DNA of 10,577 nt from an uncultured Tissierellia bacterium (GTDB taxonomy: Bacteria > Bacillota > Clostridia > Tissierellales > Peptoniphilaceae). Below the pieces are notes generated by a model. It was not told the origin of the DNA, ran no database searches, and saw nothing but the letters and a program-made list of their open reading frames with translations. The stretch covers positions 1 through 10,577 of the forward strand of contig CABTZP010000044.1 in assembly GCA_902489375.1 (NCBI GenBank), given 5' to 3'. Shown one piece after another: positions 7,997 to 10,577 of this stretch (positions are counted from its first letter, which is position 1; the number at the start of each line of letters is the position of its first letter). A program made the translations under genes and the position numbers.

Positions 7997-9082
7997 TTAA
8001 TCGCTGTGCACGAGAAGTAAGGTGATGTCATCTTCCTGTTTGCCCTGCCGGTATTGGGCCAGCTCTTCCAGGACCTTATCCATCAGGCCTCGGTCTGTTT
8101 TTTCAAAAAGTTCCATCAGCCGGCCAGCACCAAAGGGGACCTGTTCAGGATTGACGCTCTCCACCACCCCATCGGTGTAAAAAAGAAAATCCGAACCCGG
8201 TTCGAGGGCAAGGGTGGTTTCTTTATAATCTCCCTGCTGGAAGAGAGGCGAAATCATCATGCCCCGGGCTTCCAGTTCTTCGACTTTTCCCTGATGCTTT
8301 AAAACCGGCAAACAGTTGTGTCCTGCGTTTGCAAAGCGGACCGTATGGCGGGCAATATCAAAAAGGACATAAAAGAGTGTGAAATATTGCTGTTCGTTAA
8401 TTTGAATTTCTAAATACTTCTTTAATACTTCGCGAAGAACCTGTGCCGGGCGAATGATTTTTTGCTCCTGCAATATTGATTTCATCGTCTGACGGACAAA
8501 CATGGTCAGGATGGAGGCCGAAACGCCATGGCCCACCACATCCGCAATATAAAGGCCAACTTTATCTTCTCCAAGAGGGAGAATGTCAAAAAAGTCGCCG
8601 GAAAGCTCTTCCGTGGGAAGATACCGATAATCAAAGGTCAGAGGTCCATACTTCGTCTTTTGCGGGAGCATGCCCGTTTGGATTTTTCTGGCTAAATGAA
8701 GGTCATTTTCCAGCCTTTGCTTGCTTTTTTCCAGGCTCAGCGTCAGCTCATTTTGCAGGGTAATGTCACGAAAAATCTGTAAGGCGCCAATGACCGCTCC
8801 GTCTGCAAAGACGGGCGAAGTGGAAACGGAATACACCTTTCGCCGGATGCAAAACTCCGTGCGGATCGGACTGGCTTCGGAGAAAACCGCGGCATCTAAA
8901 AGATCAGGAATCATCTTCCTGTCCGGCCCGCCCATCTCCTGGTGAAAACGGGTCATGGCCTGGTTTTCAAAAAGCACCCGGCCGTCCGGGGCAAGGATCC
9001 GAACAAGGTCCGGAATCGCATCGACCCATTCCAGATGGGTCATGTTTTGCGCAATGTCCTGCTTGGAAATCAATGGTTCCAT
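7997..9082 (-). CDS. PAS domain plus RsbU/SpoIIE-type (PP2C, PPM) serine phosphatase
   Basis: A soluble signalling phosphatase of 361 residues with no membrane segment. The N-terminal part (about 14-110) looks like a PAS sensor: IPDLVRILAPDGRVLFEN, then GALQIFRDITLQNE leading into a helical linker (about 108-135). The linker ends in LARKIQTGMLP, the typical entry to RsbU-like domains. The PPM core shows SGDFFD (Asp163 and Asp166), IADVVGHGVSAS (Asp181), NAGHN (252-256), YTDGVVES (Asp304) and EDDITLLLV (Asp351 and Asp352), so all metal-binding acidic residues are present and the enzyme should be active. Relatives dephosphorylate anti-anti-sigma factors (RsbV, SpoIIAA), but no STAS or anti-sigma gene lies in the window, so its target is unknown. 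The ATG at 9082 has AAAGGAG 9 nt upstream. It is the first gene of the cluster; pgi follows after 10 nt. Confidence 0.93.
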   Translation of the reverse strand: MEPLISKQDIAQNMTHLEWVDAIPDLVRILAPDGRVLFENQAMTRFHQEMGGPDRKMIPDLLDAAVFSEASPIRTEFCIRRKVYSVSTSPVFADGAVIGALQIFRDITLQNELTLSLEKSKQRLENDLHLARKIQTGMLPQKTKYGPLTFDYRYLPTEELSGDFFDILPLGEDKVGLYIADVVGHGVSASILTMFVRQTMKSILQEQKIIRPAQVLREVLKKYLEIQINEQQYFTLFYVLFDIARHTVRFANAGHNCLPVLKHQGKVEELEARGMMISPLFQQGDYKETTLALEPGSDFLFYTDGVVESVNPEQVPFGAGRLMELFEKTDRGLMDKVLEELAQYRQGKQEDDITLLLVHSD

Positions 9083-9194
9083 CCCTGTTCGCTCCTTTGT
9101 TTTTCGCTTTTTCTTTTTTCATTTTATCATATTTTGACCTGATATTTAGGGGCGGGAGAAAGCTTCCTGATCGGTCGGAATGACCCTTTGTAGG

Positions 9195-9224
9195 TTGACA
9201 GGCCTTCCTGGTATTGCTTACAAT
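9195..9224 (+). promoter_or_regulatory. Sigma-A type promoter for feoA
   Basis: A perfect -35 TTGACA at 9195-9200 is followed, 18 nt later, by TACAAT at 9219-9224, one mismatch from the consensus -10. Transcription would start near 9231, giving a leader of about 98 nt before feoA in which I see no clear riboswitch or attenuator. For the opposite strand, TATGAT (9131-9126) and TAAAAT (9126-9121) are possible -10 boxes for the seven-gene cluster, but neither has a recognisable -35 at the right distance. The phosphatase leader (about 9083-9120) is purine-rich on its coding strand. Confidence 0.7.
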
Positions 9225-9328
9225 AAGTTAGGTTTGGTAGTCAACGATAACAGCTTTTGCTCTCCCCTTTTTCCCTGTTCTCTGGAAAGTCTGGGCCTGC
9301 AAAGCGTTTTTTAGTGAAAGGAAATTCG

Positions 9329-9547
9329 ATGCCTCTTTCCCAGGCAAGCAAGGGTCAGGAATATCGCATTCTTCAGCTTCATGGACGAGAAAAAATACAA
9401 AGACAGCTGATGAATATGGGGCTGGTTCCCGGGGCAGTGGTGCGCCTGGTTGGCTTTTTAGACAAAAACGCCATTGTCGCCCTCAAAGAAGAAAAACTGG
9501 GGATTGGGGAGAGCCTTTTGCAGCGCATTATTGTTGAACCCCTTTAG
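9329..9547 (+). CDS. feoA: FeoA-domain protein
   Basis: FeoA is a small SH3-like cytosolic protein that assists the ferrous iron permease FeoB. The 72-residue product shows the family pattern: an N-terminal LSQASKGQEYRILQL strand, then QLMNMGLVPGAVVRLVG (26-42) with the diagnostic MGLVPG turn. NAIVALKEEKLGIGESLLQRIIVEP closes the barrel. The ATG at 9329 has AAAGGA 6 nt upstream; the frame is open from 9257, but the upstream stretch has no ribosome site and lies outside the domain. No feoB follows: the gene has its own promoter and is closed by the hairpin at 9614-9656. A stand-alone FeoA may serve an unlinked FeoB, or the SH3-like fold may have another role, as in DtxR-like C-terminal domains. 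Identity of the domain is clear; its iron role here is inferred. Confidence 0.9.
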   Translation: MPLSQASKGQEYRILQLHGREKIQRQLMNMGLVPGAVVRLVGFLDKNAIVALKEEKLGIGESLLQRIIVEPL

Positions 9548-9613
9548 TTTTTTTTCTCATCCGAAATCAGTTTAGACGGAGACTCTTTGATTGGAATCCG
9601 TCGGCTGCAAAAC

Positions 9614-9656
9614 AAAAAAGAAAGCGCGAAGGATTTTCCTTCGCGCTTTCTTTTTT
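9614..9656. terminator. Bidirectional rho-independent terminator between feoA and etfA
   Basis: A perfect 20-bp stem (9614-9633 pairing with 9637-9656) with a TTT loop. The inner stem is GC-rich (GCGCGAAGGA) and its outer six pairs are A-T, so each strand ends in a run of six T after the stem. It lies 66 nt after the feoA stop and 30 nt after the etfA stop on the other strand, and so can end both convergent transcripts. Confidence 0.93.
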
Positions 9657-9686
9657 GATTGGGGGGCTTTCGCCCTGCTGTGAGGA

Positions 9687-10550
9687 TTAGTCCTCGGTCT
9701 TCTTTGCTTTGATCTTCTTCAGCGCATCGGTCAGCTTCGGAACGATCTTGTAAATATCGCCAACAATGCCAACATCAGCAACGGTGAAGATCGGCGCTAA
9801 TTCGTCTTTGTTGATCGCGATGATGTAGTCCGATTCTTCCATACCGGCTAAGTGCTGAATTGCGCCGGAGATTCCGCAAGCGATGTAAAGGTTCGGACGA
9901 ACGGTCTTTCCGGTCTGTCCAACCTGGATATCCTTAGGTGCCCAGCCTGCGTCAACCGCTGCGCGGGAGGAGGAAATTTCGCCGCCGAGAACATCCGCTA
10001 ATTCACGGAGAATCTGGAAATTCTCTGGGCCGCCCATTGCACGGCCGCCGGAGACGAGGATCTTCGCATCCTGAATGTCAACCTTATCGGAGACCTGCTT
10101 AACCACTTCTTCAACGGTGGTGTAGCAGTTGTTCTCTTCTGGTTTCCAGCTGATTTTTTCGATGTTTCCCTTTAATTCAGGATTACGGATCTCACGAACC
10201 ATAACGCCGGGACGAACGGTTGCCATCTGAGGACGGGTGTTTTCGCAGAGAATGGTTGCCATCAGGTTGCCGCCGAATGCCGGACGAGTCATGCGGAAAA
10301 TCTTGGTTTCCGGATCGATTTCCAGTTTGGTGGTATCTGCGGTTAAGCCTGTGTGAACACGGCCAGCCAGACGGGGACCTAGGTCACGGCCGATTGGGGT
10401 CGCGCCGATGATCATGATGTCGGGCTTGTAGTTTTCTACGGCATAGGCCAGAGCCTGTGTATATGGCTCGGTGCGGTAGTTCTTGTAGATCGGATCGTCA
10501 AAAACGAGGACGGTGTTTGCGCCGATCTTCACCGTTGCTGATGTTGGCAT
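9687..10550 (-). CDS. etfA: Electron transfer flavoprotein alpha subunit, 5'-truncated with a chimeric start
   Basis: With EtfB it forms an FAD-carrying heterodimer that passes electrons between acyl-CoA dehydrogenases and other carriers, and in anaerobes may bifurcate electrons. Residues are counted from the ATG at 10550. N-domain blocks include VLVFDDP (14-20), YRTEPYTQALAY and GATPIGRDLGPRLAGR (49-64). The FAD domain has LVSGGRAMGG (165-174), SSRAAVDAGW (194-203), GQTGKTVRPNLYIACGISGAIQHLAG (211-236, the EtfA signature), AINKDELAPIF and ADVGIVGDIYKIVP. About 60 N-terminal residues expected of the family are missing. The first 10-11 codons (10519-10550) are not real EtfA: they are the antisense of the gene's own 3' region in a perfect inverted repeat, so the true gene enters from the right around 10518. 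It ends 30 nt from the shared terminator; etfB would be expected upstream, outside the window. Codon choice (many GCG, CCG, GTT, ATC) differs from the cluster genes and may reflect high expression. Confidence 0.92.
   Translation of the reverse strand: MPTSATVKIGANTVLVFDDPIYKNYRTEPYTQALAYAVENYKPDIMIIGATPIGRDLGPRLAGRVHTGLTADTTKLEIDPETKIFRMTRPAFGGNLMATILCENTRPQMATVRPGVMVREIRNPELKGNIEKISWKPEENNCYTTVEEVVKQVSDKVDIQDAKILVSGGRAMGGPENFQILRELADVLGGEISSSRAAVDAGWAPKDIQVGQTGKTVRPNLYIACGISGAIQHLAGMEESDYIIAINKDELAPIFTVADVGIVGDIYKIVPKLTDALKKIKAKKTED
9739..9797 (+). repeat. Left arm of a 59-nt perfect inverted repeat (inside etfA)
   Basis: These 59 bases are identical, base for base, to the reverse complement of 10519-10577. 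This arm is the genuine copy: on the minus strand it encodes EtfA residues from APIFTVAD to YKIVP, in the expected place in the FAD domain. The arms are 721 nt apart. Confidence 0.95.
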
Positions 10551-10577
10551 TGTTGGCGATATTTACAAGATCGTTCC
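10519..10577 (-). repeat. Right arm of the inverted repeat, running to the window end (probable chimeric junction)
   Basis: The last 59 bases are the exact reverse complement of 9739-9797. Read on the plus strand they encode APIFTVAD...YKIVP, that is, a second etfA 3' fragment in the opposite orientation. On the minus strand they supply a spurious ATG (10550) and the false EtfA N-terminus MPTSATVKI. Sequence on both sides diverges right after GGCGC, which suggests a short-homology strand switch. A copy this short, perfect, and ending exactly at the edge looks like an amplification chimera or assembly-graph overlap more than a gene duplication, although a real inversion cannot be excluded. Confidence 0.9.

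Noticed and set aside
9228..9234. TTAGGTT resembling half of a DtxR/IdeR operator just after the feoA -10 box
   Set aside because: The second half (AACCTAA) is absent; seven bases alone are expected by chance.
9194..9245. GTTGAC (9194-9199) and GTCAAC (9240-9245) as an inverted pair around the feoA promoter
   Set aside because: Only six bases match, the arms are 40 nt apart, and one is explained by the -35 box.
9575..9602. Small inverted repeat GACGGA ... TCCGTC after feoA
   Set aside because: Six pairs with a 16-nt loop and no following T run; the strong hairpin at 9614-9656 explains termination.
10519..10550. etfA start at the ATG at 10550
   Set aside because: The codons come from the inverted-repeat arm, there is no ribosome site, an in-frame TAA lies just upstream, and EtfA homology is already well inside the N-domain.

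Overview
The window looks like a stretch of an anaerobic, low-to-moderate GC Firmicutes chromosome, most likely class Clostridia. The signs are AGGAGG-type ribosome binding sites before almost every gene, TTG starts, a dnaE-pfkA gene pair, a DnaE with the small pre-fingers insertion familiar from clostridial DnaE1, a clostridial-style PfkA, and an electron-transfer flavoprotein gene. I cannot place it more precisely. No rRNA, tRNA, CRISPR array, insertion sequence or phage gene was seen. All complete genes appear intact.

Layout. Positions 1-255 (+) hold the C-terminal end of thymidine kinase (tdk), cut by the left edge. It converges on a seven-gene minus-strand cluster filling 309-9082. In transcription order this is: a PAS plus RsbU/SpoIIE-type phosphatase (7997-9082), glucose-6-phosphate isomerase pgi (6649-7986), deoxyribose-phosphate aldolase deoC (5955-6638), a Sir2 NAD-dependent deacylase (5201-5971), an unnamed two-helix membrane protein with a C-terminal zinc ribbon (4809-5204), DNA polymerase III alpha dnaE (1279-4779) and 6-phosphofructokinase pfkA (309-1268). 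Spacings are 10, 10, -17, -4, 29 and 10 nt, so the cluster reads as one transcript. Divergent from it, behind a good sigma-A promoter, is a lone feoA (9329-9547, +). A perfect 20-bp bidirectional terminator hairpin (9614-9656) separates feoA from the convergent etfA (from 9687, -).

Working together: pgi and pfkA are consecutive glycolytic steps. deoC and tdk belong to deoxynucleoside salvage, and deoC feeds glyceraldehyde-3-phosphate into lower glycolysis. The sirtuin and the PP2C-type phosphatase are possible regulators, by NAD-linked deacylation and by signal-dependent dephosphorylation, but nothing in the sequence names their targets.

The most striking non-gene signal is at the right edge. 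The last 59 bases (10519-10577) are a perfect inverted copy of 9739-9797, inside the 3' part of etfA. The apparent etfA start at 10550 lies in this inverted segment and is spurious. The arrangement is more likely a chimeric or assembly-graph end than a biological element. I found no convincing undescribed system. The leads most worth following are the unnamed zinc-ribbon membrane protein and the regulatory genes embedded in the glycolysis/replication operon.
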